Positions 49,322 to 59,385 are shown, counted from the first letter of the stretch. The stretch: DNA of 64,000 bases from Ensifer sp. USDA 6670 (GCA_000421085.1 ATWE01000003.1:394357-458356); one strand, 5' to 3'. Translations and numbers: made by a program. Notes: generated from the sequence alone by a model not told the origin.

Positions 49322-50775
49322 CGAAGGCGGAGGTCACAATCGCAGTGCGCCACGAACCGATGCGAATAGCCGGGCGTCTTGTCGACACGGACGACCGCAT
49401 AGAAGTCCGCTATCCCTGGAACGACACTGTCGTCGGCACCGTACCCGCCGGCCACGCCGAACACGCAAGAGAGGCCTTTGCGATCGCGGCCGCCTATCAG
49501 CCGAAGCTCACGCGCTATGAGCGGCAGAAAATCCTGCTGGCGACCGCGGAGGCGCTGGCCGCCCGCAAGGAGGAGATTTCCGACGTCATCACGCTGGAAC
49601 TCGGCATATCGAAGGCGGACTCGCTCTATGAAGTCGGGCGCGCCTTCGACGTCTTTACGCTTGCCGGCCAGATGTGCATCCGCGACGACGGCGAGATTTT
49701 CTCCTGCGACCTCACGCCCCACGGAAAGGCGCGCAAGATTTTTACGATGCGCGAACCCCTGACCGCAATTTCGGCGATCACCCCGTTCAATCACCCGTTG
49801 AACATGGTGGCGCACAAGGTCGCGCCGGCGATTGCGACCAACAACTGCGTGGTGGTGAAGCCGACCGAACTCACGCCGATGACGGCGCTGCTGCTCGCCG
49901 ACATTCTTTACGAGGCCGGTCTGCCGCCGGAAATGCTTTCGGTCGTCACCGGCTGGCCTGCCGATATCGGCATGGAAATGATCACCAATCCGCATGTCGA
50001 CCTCGTCACCTTCACGGGCAGCGTTCCCGTCGGGAAACTGATCGCCGCCAACGCGCATTACAAGCGCCAGGTACTCGAACTCGGCGGCAACGACCCGTTG
50101 ATCATCCTCAACGACCTGTCCGAAGACGACCTCGCCAGGGCGGCCGACCTTGCGGTCGCCGGGGCCACGAAGAATTCCGGCCAGCGCTGCACGGCGGTCA
50201 AACGCATTCTCTGCCAGGAGAGCGTAGCGGACCGTTTCGTGCCGATGGTTCTCGAACGGGCGAAACGCTTGCGTTTCGGGGATCCGATGGATCGCTCTAC
50301 CGATCTCGGGACAGTCATTCACGAAAAGGCGGCGGCACTTTTCGAAGAGAGGGTGATGCGTGCGGCGGAGGAGGGGGCCGACATCCTCTATCATCCGGGG
50401 AGAAGCGGCGCGCTTCTGCCGCCGATCGTCGTCGATCGGGTGCCGCATCAGTCGGACCTCGTGCTGGAGGAGACCTTCGGTCCGATCGTTCCGATCGTGC
50501 GGGTTCCCGACGACGATGACGCCACGATCGCCCTGTCGAACTCCACGGCCTTCGGCCTCTCCTCCGGCGTCTGCACCAATGATTACCGCAGGATGCAGAA
50601 ATACATAGCCGGTCTGAAGGTCGGAACGGTCAACATCTGGGAAGTGCCCGGCTATCGCATTGAAATGTCGCCCTTCGGGGGAATCAAGGACTCCGGAAAC
50701 GGCTACAAGGAAGGCGTGATCGAGGCGATGAAAAGCTTCACCAACGTCAAGACTTTTTCGCTGCCCTGGCCGTAA
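49318..50775 (+). CDS. phnY: Phosphonoacetaldehyde dehydrogenase
   Basis: A 485-residue aldehyde dehydrogenase. The catalytic Cys291 lies in NSGQRCTAV, the general base Glu254 in LELGGNDP, and the NAD-binding FTGSVPVGK near 232. It oxidises phosphonoacetaldehyde (from PhnW) to phosphonoacetate (for PhnA) with NAD(P). Residue numbers agree with the studied S. meliloti PhnY as I recall it. The ATG overlaps the phnA stop. A rho-independent terminator follows at 50804. Confidence 0.93.
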   Translation: MTKAEVTIAVRHEPMRIAGRLVDTDDRIEVRYPWNDTVVGTVPAGHAEHAREAFAIAAAYQPKLTRYERQKILLATAEALAARKEEISDVITLELGISKADSLYEVGRAFDVFTLAGQMCIRDDGEIFSCDLTPHGKARKIFTMREPLTAISAITPFNHPLNMVAHKVAPAIATNNCVVVKPTELTPMTALLLADILYEAGLPPEMLSVVTGWPADIGMEMITNPHVDLVTFTGSVPVGKLIAANAHYKRQVLELGGNDPLIILNDLSEDDLARAADLAVAGATKNSGQRCTAVKRILCQESVADRFVPMVLERAKRLRFGDPMDRSTDLGTVIHEKAAALFEERVMRAAEEGADILYHPGRSGALLPPIVVDRVPHQSDLVLEETFGPIVPIVRVPDDDDATIALSNSTAFGLSSGVCTNDYRRMQKYIAGLKVGTVNIWEVPGYRIEMSPFGGIKDSGNGYKEGVIEAMKSFTNVKTFSLPWP

Positions 50776-50803
50776 GCGATTTGGTCCTCCGACAGTAGAG
50801 AAG

Positions 50804-50828
50804 GAGCGGCTCTTGTGGCCGCTCTTTT
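50804..50828 (+). terminator. Rho-independent terminator after phnY
   Basis: GAGCGGC (50804-50810) pairs perfectly with GCCGCTC (50818-50824) over a 7-base loop and is followed by TTTT. It separates the degradation genes from the transporter genes. Confidence 0.7.
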
Positions 50829-50852
50829 CCATTTCGGGAGCATCGCGGTGCG

Positions 50853-50895
50853 ATATAAGCTGGGGCAATGCTTATATAAAATAAATAGATTTTAC
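50853..50895. promoter_or_regulatory. Composite LysR-type element, site 3
   Basis: ATATAAGC (50853-50860) and GCTTATAT (50870-50877) are a perfect inverted repeat with 9 bases between. The ATAAGC half at 50855-50860 is followed after exactly 27 bases by GATTTTAC (50888-50895), as in sites 1 and 2. It lies upstream of the transporter operon. Confidence 0.6.
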
Positions 50896-51009
50896 TTATC
50901 GATCCATCCCCCGCAGATTTCCCAGGCAGGGCGGATTTCAAGGTGCGCAAGTCGCCGTTACCGCCGCAAGAGCTTGCCAATTCGAATGCCAACAAAAAGG
51001 GGAATTAGC

Positions 51010-52029
51010 ATGCCGTTTTCAAAGATCGTCCTGGGCGCAGCGACCGCCCTCATCCTCGTATCTTCCGCCTATGCCGAAACCGAGCTCACGGTCTACACGT
51101 CCATCGAAGCGGTCGACCTCGACCGTTACAAGGAGACATTCGAAAAGGCCCACCCCGACATCAAGATCAACTGGGTCCGCGACTCCACCGGCGTCATGAC
51201 GGCCAAGCTTCTGGCGGAGAAAGACAATCCGCAGGCCGACGTGGTCTGGGGCGTGGCCGCGACATCGCTGCTGCTTCTGAAGTCCGAGGGCATGCTCGAA
51301 CCTTATTCTCCGAAGAACCTAGAGGCGCTCGACCCGAGATTCGTGGATGGCGACAAGCCGCCGAGCTGGGTGGGGATGGACGCATATGTGGCGGCTCTCT
51401 GTTACAATACGGTCGAGGGCGAGAAGCTCGGCCTGACGCCGCCAACCAGCTGGAAAGATCTCACGAAGCCCGAATACAAGGGCCACGTCGTGATGCCCAA
51501 TCCCAATTCCTCCGGCACAGGCTTCCTCGACGTCTCCGCCTGGCTTCAGACGTTCGGCGAAGAGGAAGCCTGGTCTTTCATGGACGCCCTGCACGAGAAC
51601 ATCGCCGCCTACACCCATTCGGGCTCCAAGCCTTGCAAGATGGCGGCATCAGGCGAAACCGTCATCGGCGTATCCTTCGAATTCCCGGGCGCCAAGGCCA
51701 AGACGTCGGGCGCGCCCATCGATATCATCTTTCCTTCTGAAGGATCGGGCTGGGAAGCCGAGGCCACGGCGATCATCGCCGGAACTGCCAATCTCGAGGC
51801 GGCGAAAACGCTGGTCGACTGGTCGATCAGCAAGGAAGCCAACCAGATGTACAATGTCGGCTATGCCGTCGTGGCTTATCCGGGGGTCGCCAAGCCGATC
51901 GAGAACCTCCCCGACGACGTCGCCGACAAGATGATCAAGAACGACTTCGAGTGGGCCGCCAACAATCGCGCTCGCATTCTGAAGGAATGGCAGAAGCGCT
52001 ACGACGCAAAATCCGAGCCCAAGTCCTGA
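51010..52029 (+). CDS. 2-Aminoethylphosphonate ABC transporter substrate-binding protein (probable)
   Basis: A 339-residue periplasmic binding protein of the iron/putrescine-like cluster used for 2-AEP. The signal peptide covers residues 1-22 (LGAATALILVSSAYA). The mature start is ETELTVYTSIEAVDLDRYKE. The middle has KDNPQADVVWGVAATSLLLL near 78 and GTGFLDVSAWLQTFGEE near 170. In phosphonate clusters this family is annotated as a putative AEP binder; the preceding genes and shared operator support this. It has an AAAAGGGGAATT ribosome-binding region and ATG 51010. Confidence 0.82.
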   Translation: MPFSKIVLGAATALILVSSAYAETELTVYTSIEAVDLDRYKETFEKAHPDIKINWVRDSTGVMTAKLLAEKDNPQADVVWGVAATSLLLLKSEGMLEPYSPKNLEALDPRFVDGDKPPSWVGMDAYVAALCYNTVEGEKLGLTPPTSWKDLTKPEYKGHVVMPNPNSSGTGFLDVSAWLQTFGEEEAWSFMDALHENIAAYTHSGSKPCKMAASGETVIGVSFEFPGAKAKTSGAPIDIIFPSEGSGWEAEATAIIAGTANLEAAKTLVDWSISKEANQMYNVGYAVVAYPGVAKPIENLPDDVADKMIKNDFEWAANNRARILKEWQKRYDAKSEPKS

Positions 52030-52118
52030 TCGGCATGCATCTCACGGGAACGTTCGGCGGTTAGCCACGGGCGTTCCCGTCAAGCCTCATCGAATGCCTA
52101 TTGCCCAGGAGCTTGCGG

Positions 52119-53282
52119 ATGAAACATGCAACAGCCCCAGCGGAGCCGGCCATGCCCGCCTCCACAACCCGTCACATCGAAAGACGGCCATTCCTCGAAA
52201 TCGGCGGTCTCTGGAAAGCCTATGGCGATTTCGTCGCGCTGCGCGACATCGACCTTCAGGTGAAGGAGGGCGAGTTCATCTGTTTCCTCGGACCTTCCGG
52301 CTGCGGAAAGACCACGCTTCTAAGGGCCATCGCCGGCCTCGACATCCAGTCACGGGGCACCATTTGCCAAGGCGGGCAGGATATTTCGAGGCTGCCGCCG
52401 GCGCAGCGGGACTATGGCATCGTCTTTCAGTCCTACGCGCTCTTCCCGAATCTGACCATCGAGAAGAACATCGCCTTCGGGCTCGAGAATATCGGCCGCC
52501 CGCGGCACGAAATCGCCTCGCGCGTCTCCGAGCTTCTGGAGCTCGTCGGTTTGAGCAGCCAGGGCCGGAAATACCCGGCCCAGCTATCCGGCGGACAGCA
52601 GCAGCGCGTGGCACTTGCCCGCGCCATGGCGATCTCGCCGGGGCTGCTGCTTCTCGACGAGCCGCTGTCGGCGCTCGACGCCAAGGTGCGCGTGCATCTG
52701 AGACACGAGATCAAGGAGCTGCAGCGCAAGCTCGGCGTCACCACGATCATGGTCACGCACGATCAGGAAGAGGCGCTCTCCATGGCCGACCGCATTGTCG
52801 TCATGAACCATGGCAGCATCGAACAGGTAGGTACGCCGACCGAGATCTATCGCCACCCGAGGACACTCTTCGTCGCCGACTTCATCGGCGAGACCAACCA
52901 GTTCCCCGCGACGGTCGGGAAGGGGGCGCAGGTCGAGATCGGGCACACGCGATTTGCCTGTGCAGAGCACCAGCTGCCATCAGGTGCAGCGGTCGTAGCC
53001 GCGGTCCGGCCGGCCGATATCATCCCGCACGGTGCGGCCGCCCATAGGGCGACCGGGCTCGAGGCCGTCGGCAATGCGGACAATCTCATCGACGCGCATG
53101 TGGAGGATATGGAGTTTCTCGGCATGTTCTGGCGCACACGGCTCTCAGCCCCGCGCCTGAAAGAGAAGGCGCTCGTGGCGGACTTCTCGACAAACGCGGT
53201 TCGCCGCCTGAGCATCGGGATCGGCAGCGCCATCCAGGTCGAAATCCCGCAGGAACGCCTGCTCCTTTTTGCAAAGGCCTGA
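52119..53282 (+). CDS. 2-Aminoethylphosphonate ABC transporter ATP-binding protein (probable)
   Basis: A 387-residue ABC ATPase of the PotA/FbpC type. Walker A is [16 protein letters not shown] near residue 60, the signature [15 protein letters not shown] near 160 and Walker [13 protein letters not shown] near 180. A C-terminal TOBE-like regulatory domain follows from about 260 ([20 protein letters not shown]). It powers import with the fused permease encoded 5 bases downstream. I chose ATG 52119 with AGGAG upstream; an in-frame start at 52101 is the alternative. Confidence 0.87.
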   Translation: MKHATAPAEPAMPASTTRHIERRPFLEIGGLWKAYGDFVALRDIDLQVKEGEFICFLGPSGCGKTTLLRAIAGLDIQSRGTICQGGQDISRLPPAQRDYGIVFQSYALFPNLTIEKNIAFGLENIGRPRHEIASRVSELLELVGLSSQGRKYPAQLSGGQQQRVALARAMAISPGLLLLDEPLSALDAKVRVHLRHEIKELQRKLGVTTIMVTHDQEEALSMADRIVVMNHGSIEQVGTPTEIYRHPRTLFVADFIGETNQFPATVGKGAQVEIGHTRFACAEHQLPSGAAVVAAVRPADIIPHGAAAHRATGLEAVGNADNLIDAHVEDMEFLGMFWRTRLSAPRLKEKALVADFSTNAVRRLSIGIGSAIQVEIPQERLLLFAKA

Positions 53283-53287
53283 CGAGA

Positions 53288-55330
53288 ATGACCCTTGCTG
53301 TCGATTTTCTTCCGCCCGGCCGAGCCGTTCGCCAGCGGATTTCCGGCGATGACAGGCTCAAACGCGCAGTCATGCTCGTCGTCGGCATCTATCTGGTCGT
53401 TGCTCTTGCACTGCCGCTCTTCGTGATGCTGTCGAAATCGTTCTCCACCTACAGGTTCGATCTCCGCCAGTTCGAGTTCCAGGTGAGCGACCAAAGCGGG
53501 GAGGGGTGGAGCGATGCCGTTACGGCTGCGGCGCTCAATGCCGCCGTCGCCGCCTTCCCGGAAAGCGACCTCAAGGCCAACGCCGACGGTCGCCTGCAGG
53601 CGGCGAAGCTTTTCCCTGATTTCAGCTTCCGCAGCCCGGTCAGATATCGCATCCGCGGCACGAGCGCCGAGGCGCACTTTCTTGCCGGTTCGCAGCTGGT
53701 GCGCGGTACGGAGTGGCAGGAATATGACAGCAACAATTTCCGCCGGGTGATGCTGCGGCCCTCGCGCTCGACCGGGCTTTCCAACTTCGCCGAGTATTTT
53801 TCAACGCCTTCACTCGTCCGTTCGATCAAGAATTCGGTGACGATGGCGCTCATCAGCACCGCAGTCACGCTCGTCGTCGCCTTCGGGCTCGCCTATGCCC
53901 TGAACAGAAGCCGGATGCGGGGGAAGGGGCTGTTCAAGCTCATCGTCACGATCCCGATCCTCGTTCCGTCCCTCTTGCCGGGCATCGCGCTCGTGTACCT
54001 CTTCGGCAATCAGGGCGTCTTCAAGGATCTGCTGCTCGGCTATTCGATCTATGGTCCGCTCGGCATCGTCGTGGGCTCGGTATTCTTCACGCTGCCGCAC
54101 GCCTTTCTGATCATATCGACGGCTCTCTCGGTCGCCGATGCGCGTCACTACGAGGCGGCGACGTCGCTTCGCGCAAGCAAGTGGCGGACCTTCTGGACGG
54201 TGACCGTGCCCGGCGCCCGATACGGGCTGATCTCCGCCGCTTTCGTCGTCTTCACGCTGGTCATAACCGATTTCGGGCTCCCCAAGGTCATCGGTGGGCA
54301 GTATGGCATGCTTGCCGTCGACATCTACAAGCAGGTCATCGGCCAGCAGAATTTTGAAATGGGCGCCGTCGTCTCGGTTATTCTGCTCGTTCCGGCATTT
54401 CTGGCCTTCGCGGTGGATCGCATGACACAGCGCCGGCAGGTGGCCTTGCTCTCTGCGCGCGCCGTGCCCTATGAGCCGAAGCCGCGGCGCGGCTTCGATG
54501 CTGCATGCTTTGCTTTCTGCACGCTGGTCGCAGTCTTCGTGCTCGGCACGATCGGCATGTGCCAGGTCGCGGCGCTCGTGAAGTTCTGGCCTTACGATCT
54601 CAGCCTGTCACTGCGCAATTATGCCTTCGACCTCATGGATGGCGGCGGCTGGGACGCCTATTACAACTCGATCCGGCTCGCTCTCATGACCGCAGTGATC
54701 GGCTCACTGATCGTGTTCACCGGCGCCTACATGGTCGAAAAGACCACGGGCTTCGCACTCGGCCGGGCGACATTTCATATGCTCGCCATGCTCCCGATGG
54801 CCGTGCCGGGCATGGTGCTGGGTCTTGCCTATATCTTCTTCTTCAACAGTGCCGCGAACCCGTTTCACGGCATCTATGGCACGATGACCATCCTCGTGCT
54901 GTGCACGGTCACGCATTTCTACACCGTCGCCCATCTGACGGCGCTCACGGCGCTGAAACAGTTGGACCCGGAGTTCGAGGCGGTGGCGGGTTCTCTGAAG
55001 ATCCCGTTCTACAAGCTCTTCTTCCGGGTCACACTGCCGGTTTGCCTCCCTGCCGTACTGGAGATCGCGATCTATCTCTTCGTCAACGCCATGACGACGG
55101 TCTCGGCGGTCGTGTTCCTCTATGCCACGGACACCAAGCTTGCCTCGGTTGCAATTCTGAACATGGACGATGCCGGCGACATAGCGCCGGCGGCCGCGAT
55201 GGGCATGATGATCTTCTACACCAATGTGGCGGCAAAACTTCTTCACGCGTTTGCATCGCGGCTTCTTCTTGCCCGCACACAAGGCTGGCGGCGTGTATCG
55301 CAGAGTGCAGCGGCTACCGGTCTGCAATGA
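53288..55330 (+). CDS. 2-Aminoethylphosphonate ABC transporter fused permease (probable)
   Basis: A 680-residue permease made of two FbpB-like halves with about twelve membrane spans, so one protein supplies both membrane subunits. The EAA-like loops are AATSLRASKWRTFWTVTVPG near residue 295 and AVAGSLKIPFYKLFFRVTLP near 565. Between the first two spans (about residues 50-175) there is an unusually long periplasmic segment (for example FDLRQFEFQVSDQSGEGW and AAVAAFPESDLKANADG). The function is AEP uptake, by context. A hairpin at 55353 closes the operon. Confidence 0.87.
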   Translation: MTLAVDFLPPGRAVRQRISGDDRLKRAVMLVVGIYLVVALALPLFVMLSKSFSTYRFDLRQFEFQVSDQSGEGWSDAVTAAALNAAVAAFPESDLKANADGRLQAAKLFPDFSFRSPVRYRIRGTSAEAHFLAGSQLVRGTEWQEYDSNNFRRVMLRPSRSTGLSNFAEYFSTPSLVRSIKNSVTMALISTAVTLVVAFGLAYALNRSRMRGKGLFKLIVTIPILVPSLLPGIALVYLFGNQGVFKDLLLGYSIYGPLGIVVGSVFFTLPHAFLIISTALSVADARHYEAATSLRASKWRTFWTVTVPGARYGLISAAFVVFTLVITDFGLPKVIGGQYGMLAVDIYKQVIGQQNFEMGAVVSVILLVPAFLAFAVDRMTQRRQVALLSARAVPYEPKPRRGFDAACFAFCTLVAVFVLGTIGMCQVAALVKFWPYDLSLSLRNYAFDLMDGGGWDAYYNSIRLALMTAVIGSLIVFTGAYMVEKTTGFALGRATFHMLAMLPMAVPGMVLGLAYIFFFNSAANPFHGIYGTMTILVLCTVTHFYTVAHLTALTALKQLDPEFEAVAGSLKIPFYKLFFRVTLPVCLPAVLEIAIYLFVNAMTTVSAVVFLYATDTKLASVAILNMDDAGDIAPAAAMGMMIFYTNVAAKLLHAFASRLLLARTQGWRRVSQSAAATGLQ

Positions 55331-55352
55331 CCGCCGAGCCGGCTAACGTGAC

Positions 55353-55378
55353 GTCACCCCCGTCTTTGTGGGGGTGAC
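55353..55378 (+). terminator. Hairpin terminator after the AEP transporter operon
   Basis: GTCACCCCC (55353-55361) pairs perfectly with GGGGGTGAC (55370-55378) over 8 bases, 23 bases after the permease stop. No clear U-tract follows. Confidence 0.55.
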
Positions 55379-55514
55379 AAGTCGAAGTTTCCAATCTCAT
55401 TATTTCGGGTGGGGCTGACGGGCAGGCGCACGCCATGCGTGCGGGGTGGAAAATTGGCAGCTGCAGAACGGCACAGCCGTAAATGCGCACAATCGTCAGA
55501 GAGGGAAGCTCAAG

Positions 55515-58500
55515 ATGCCGAACCCTAGCCAGACCAGCGACACTTGGTGGATCAACGATCAGACGCCGGATAACCCTTATGGCAAGAGCGAGGACTATGA
55601 GTCCTTTCTCGACTACCTCGGGGCGTTGCCCCGCAGTCTGACGCCGGAACTGGCTGCGGGAACGCTGAGGATCAACGTTTACGAGCTCAACGATCACCCC
55701 GAATACAAGGCCGCCGCGATCGGGGCCCTGCAGATGTGGGCGTCCGTCACCCCTCTCAAATTCGAGATCGTCGACGACGCACCGTTCGACAGCACGACGG
55801 ACTGGATGGAGGTCGTCAGCCCCGAGCTCGGCGAGGAGGACGATGGCAGCGCCTATTCGAGCAACCGTTATGTCAGCATCGGTCAGCGTTTCCACGACAC
55901 GGAACCCAATAAGACGGATATCGGCGGCTATGTCTTCGATTCCTTCATCCATGAGTTCGGCCATGAGTTCGGGCTGAACCATCCCGGGCTCTATAATTAC
56001 AGCGGTCCCGGCGGCGTGCAGATCAACTATCTGAACAATGCGACCTGGACTTATGATCGCCAGCAATACAGCGTCATGTCCTATTTCGATGGGATCGATG
56101 TCGGGGAAACCAGCCGCTGGTCTGCCTCGACGCCGCTCATGGCCGATATCGAGGCCGTCATCCGCCGCTTTTTCTCAACCGTCGACGAGAATGGAGTGCG
56201 GACCTATCAGCACATCGAACTCAACACGGGGGATAATGTCTACGGCTTCGGGAGCACGCAGTACGGCTACCAACTGACCTCCTCGGGCATGCAGCACGAC
56301 ATCGGCTTTGCCATTCATGACACCGGCGGGGACGACACGATCGACTTCTCCGGGTCGACCGCGGGTACGATCCTCGACTTGCGCGCCGGACAATTCTCCA
56401 GTGTCAACGGTCACAGCAATAATGTGTCGATCTTCGCCGGACACAATGCGGATGCGACCGACTATTACATCGAGAACGGGATCGGCAGCAGGTTTGACGA
56501 CATCCTGATCGGCAATGACGGCGCCAACACCCTCGACGGCCGCAGCGGCGGCGACCGCATGGCTGGCAACGGCGGCGACGATACTTATTTCGTCGATTCA
56601 CTCCAAGACATCGTTCGTGAGGAGGCAAATGGCGGTAACGACACGGTCATCCTGCTGTCCAGGAACCTGAAGATCAGGAAAATCGCCAACGTCGAAAACA
56701 TCATCTACGCCGACGAGTCGACGCCCCAGCCGGGCGGCGGCGGCGATACCCCGCCCCGCGCCGGCGACAACACGATGACCAGCATCATCTTCGGCGGCAA
56801 CGGAAATGACACGCTCGACGGCGGCGCCGGCGACGATACGATTTTCGGCCAGGGAGGAGACGACCTGATCATCGGCGGCCGCGACTCGCTCGCCAGCCGC
56901 GACATCAACAACACGATCGATGTCGAAGATCTTGAAGACCAGACCGAAAGCGATGATGGCAACGATACGCTCTACGGCGGCGGCGGCAACGACACCATTC
57001 TTGGCGGCCAGGGCAACGATATTCTCGACGGGGGCGCCGGCGACGACACGCTGAGCGGCCAGGACGGAGTGGACATATTCAGGGGCGGGACGGGCGTCGA
57101 TACTGTCGATTTCAGCAAGGAGAGCCCTTTCCAACTGCTCGTCAACCTTGCCACGAATGTTGCCAGCGGCGGCACCGCCTCTGGCGACACTTTCTACAGC
57201 ATCGAAAACCTGATCGGTTCCGATGACCGCATCGACCGCTTCATCGGCACATCCGCCGCAAATCATTTCTGGGGCCAGGGCGGCGGGGACTATTTCAATG
57301 GCGGCGGCGGCAATGACATTCTGGACGGCGGCAACGATGGCGACATTCTCTATGGCGAAGCCGGCAACGACACGGTCATCGGAGGCGCCGGTCAGGACTA
57401 TCTGGATGGTGGTTCCGGTGTCGACACGGTGGTCTATGCGGGCAGCCCGGACGGTGTGACGATCGATCTTGCCAATGGCACGGCCAGCGGTGGCGACGGC
57501 GATGGCCCGGTGCAAATCGTCGGCCGAGGCGCAGTTATCCGGCACGATATTGTCGTCGGTTTTGAAAATGCCGTCGGTTCGTCGTTCGACGACCATCTCA
57601 TCGGCAATGCCCTGGCCAATGAGCTCTCCGGCGGTGCTGGCGACGACACGCTGACCGGCGGCGGCGGCGCCGACAGATTGAACGGCGGCGCCGGCAGCGA
57701 CACGGCGGACTACGCTGACGCAACGAGTGGCGTGAGGCTTAGTCTCGCTGGAGGCAGGTCCGGCGGAGATGCATATGTCTCCATCGAAAATCTTGCAGGA
57801 TCGGGATTTGGCGACCGGCTGACCGGCAACGGCGCAGCCAATGTGTTGACGGGCCAAGGCGGGAACGACACGATCGACGGCGGCCGCGGCGACGACACCC
57901 TGCTCGGGGATTTTGCCTATCAGGGGGACGCGCCGCCACGTCCGGGCATGGGAAGCGGCTACGCCACGCTGGGTCCGGACGCGGCGAACAACTCGATCGC
58001 CGCCGCGTTCGACATCTCCAACAATTTTTCACTGACCAGCGACCCCGATATCTTCGATTCCACGACGATCCTTCATACGACCGTCAACGCCACCGGATAC
58101 GGCCAGGGCGGGTACTATAAGATCGATCTGGCGGCCGGCACGGTCATTACGATCGACATTGACGGAATTGCCGATCCGAATGTCCATGATAGTTGGGTCA
58201 GGCTGCTCGACAGCGCCGGCAACATCGTCGCTCAGAACGATGACGGCGGCGGCGACCCCGGCTCTGCAAGCAACCGCGATTCGAGCCTGGTATTCGTGGT
58301 TCAGGAGACCGGAAGCTATTACATACTGGAAGGCAGCTGGTCACCAGCGGCTCCGGGCGATGGCTGGGCCGAAGCCGTGCCGGCAGGCTCGACATACGAG
58401 TTGAACGTATCGGTCGAGTTCCCCCCTGCGCCGGCCCAACCGGGCATTGCGGGTTCCGACACGCTGATTGGCGGCTCAGGCAGCGATCTGCTGGATGGGG

Positions 58501-58853
58501 GTCTTGCGGCCGACACGCTCATCGGCGGTGCGGGCGAGGATACATTCCGCTTCTCTACGGCGCTTGGAAACGGCAATGTCGACTGGATCAAGGACTTCAA
58601 TGTCATCGACGATACGATCCTGCTGGACAACCTCGTCTTCGAGAACGTGGGTGGCGACGGCGCTCTCGCCTTGGGCGCATTTTACGGGAGTGCGGGAGGC
58701 GTCGCTCATGACGCCGACGACCGCATCATCTACGATGCCGATAGCGGAGTCTTGTCCTATGACGCCGATGGCGCCGGCGAGATCGCGGCGATTCAGTATG
58801 CGCAGCTGAGCACAAATCTGAAGCTTTCCGCGGCCGACTTCATTATTATTTAA
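55515..58853 (+). CDS. Serralysin-like RTX metalloprotease (M10)
   Basis: A 1112-residue secreted protein. There is no N-terminal Sec signal, as expected for type I secretion. The zinc site is HEFGHEFGLNHPG with His146, Glu147, His150 and His156, and the Met-turn is SVMSYF with Met188, both features of serralysins. Many RTX nonapeptides of the GGxGxDxLx type follow (about residues 335-820), then a PPC-like beta domain at about 835-960 (YYKIDLAAGTVITIDIDG; DSSLVFVVQETGSYYILEG). A last RTX block and the C-terminal secretion domain come at about 975-1112. Calcium binding and extracellular proteolysis are expected. ATG 55515 was chosen because AGAGGGA precedes it. No ABC secretion genes lie in the window. 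Confidence 0.9.
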   Translation: MPNPSQTSDTWWINDQTPDNPYGKSEDYESFLDYLGALPRSLTPELAAGTLRINVYELNDHPEYKAAAIGALQMWASVTPLKFEIVDDAPFDSTTDWMEVVSPELGEEDDGSAYSSNRYVSIGQRFHDTEPNKTDIGGYVFDSFIHEFGHEFGLNHPGLYNYSGPGGVQINYLNNATWTYDRQQYSVMSYFDGIDVGETSRWSASTPLMADIEAVIRRFFSTVDENGVRTYQHIELNTGDNVYGFGSTQYGYQLTSSGMQHDIGFAIHDTGGDDTIDFSGSTAGTILDLRAGQFSSVNGHSNNVSIFAGHNADATDYYIENGIGSRFDDILIGNDGANTLDGRSGGDRMAGNGGDDTYFVDSLQDIVREEANGGNDTVILLSRNLKIRKIANVENIIYADESTPQPGGGGDTPPRAGDNTMTSIIFGGNGNDTLDGGAGDDTIFGQGGDDLIIGGRDSLASRDINNTIDVEDLEDQTESDDGNDTLYGGGGNDTILGGQGNDILDGGAGDDTLSGQDGVDIFRGGTGVDTVDFSKESPFQLLVNLATNVASGGTASGDTFYSIENLIGSDDRIDRFIGTSAANHFWGQGGGDYFNGGGGNDILDGGNDGDILYGEAGNDTVIGGAGQDYLDGGSGVDTVVYAGSPDGVTIDLANGTASGGDGDGPVQIVGRGAVIRHDIVVGFENAVGSSFDDHLIGNALANELSGGAGDDTLTGGGGADRLNGGAGSDTADYADATSGVRLSLAGGRSGGDAYVSIENLAGSGFGDRLTGNGAANVLTGQGGNDTIDGGRGDDTLLGDFAYQGDAPPRPGMGSGYATLGPDAANNSIAAAFDISNNFSLTSDPDIFDSTTILHTTVNATGYGQGGYYKIDLAAGTVITIDIDGIADPNVHDSWVRLLDSAGNIVAQNDDGGGDPGSASNRDSSLVFVVQETGSYYILEGSWSPAAPGDGWAEAVPAGSTYELNVSVEFPPAPAQPGIAGSDTLIGGSGSDLLDGGLAADTLIGGAGEDTFRFSTALGNGNVDWIKDFNVIDDTILLDNLVFENVGGDGALALGAFYGSAGGVAHDADDRIIYDADSGVLSYDADGAGEIAAIQYAQLSTNLKLSAADFIII

Positions 58854-58862
58854 CCGATGGCG

Positions 58863-58888
58863 GATGGGGCGCTTTCAGGCGCCCCATC
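58863..58888 (+). terminator. Strong hairpin after the RTX protease gene
   Basis: GATGGGGCGC (58863-58872) pairs perfectly with GCGCCCCATC (58879-58888) over TTTCAG, nine bases after the stop. No U-tract follows. Confidence 0.6.
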
Positions 58889-58975
58889 TGCAGCGTTGTG
58901 CGTCCTTTCAGACGCGCAAGCAGAGCGGTAATGCCGCTGCCGAGCGTTGCGCAAGGCATCCATGGAGAATGTGTG

Positions 58976-59374
58976 ATGAAGCGCCCGACCGACCGCCGCA
59001 CAGTATTGATGACCGTCGGAGCTGCGGCTGTCGCCGCGGTCGCCGGGCCAGTCGCTGCGCAATCGCCAGATATCCGCGGCGCAGTCACATTCGAGGGCGG
59101 CGCGGTCCCGGAAGGTCATCTTGAAGTTTACCTCGAGGATCCTGCCATTCAGGACAAAGCGCGACGTCGCGCCACGGAAACGCGCATTAAAAGTGACGGC
59201 AAGTCAACGTCGATAGCATTTTCCATGTCCCCGCCCGTTGGCGTGAATGCTTCGCCAACGCTGCGGATCGTTGCGCGCCTGGAGCGAGCGGATGGCTGGC
59301 TGGTCGCGCGTGGCAGCACACGGTTCGAGGCGGGTTCGCCTGTCTACGTCACGCTCAATGCAGTTATGTATTGA
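58976..59374 (+). CDS. Small Tat-exported YbaY/YscW-like protein
   Basis: A 132-residue protein. The N-terminus MKRPTDRRTVLMTVGAAAVA has a twin-arginine motif and hydrophobic core, then AQSPD, so it is probably exported by Tat. The mature part (VTFEGGAVPEGHLEVYLED; RIVARLERADGWLVARGSTR; FEAGSPVYVTLNAVM) resembles the beta-sandwich YbaY/YscW lipoprotein domain. It lies 122 bases after the RTX protease. Serralysins are often paired with small periplasmic inhibitors; this one is not recognisably of the Inh family, so a protective role is only a possibility. Confidence 0.65.
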   Translation: MKRPTDRRTVLMTVGAAAVAAVAGPVAAQSPDIRGAVTFEGGAVPEGHLEVYLEDPAIQDKARRRATETRIKSDGKSTSIAFSMSPPVGVNASPTLRIVARLERADGWLVARGSTRFEAGSPVYVTLNAVMY

Positions 59375-59385
59375 TTGGCCAAGAC

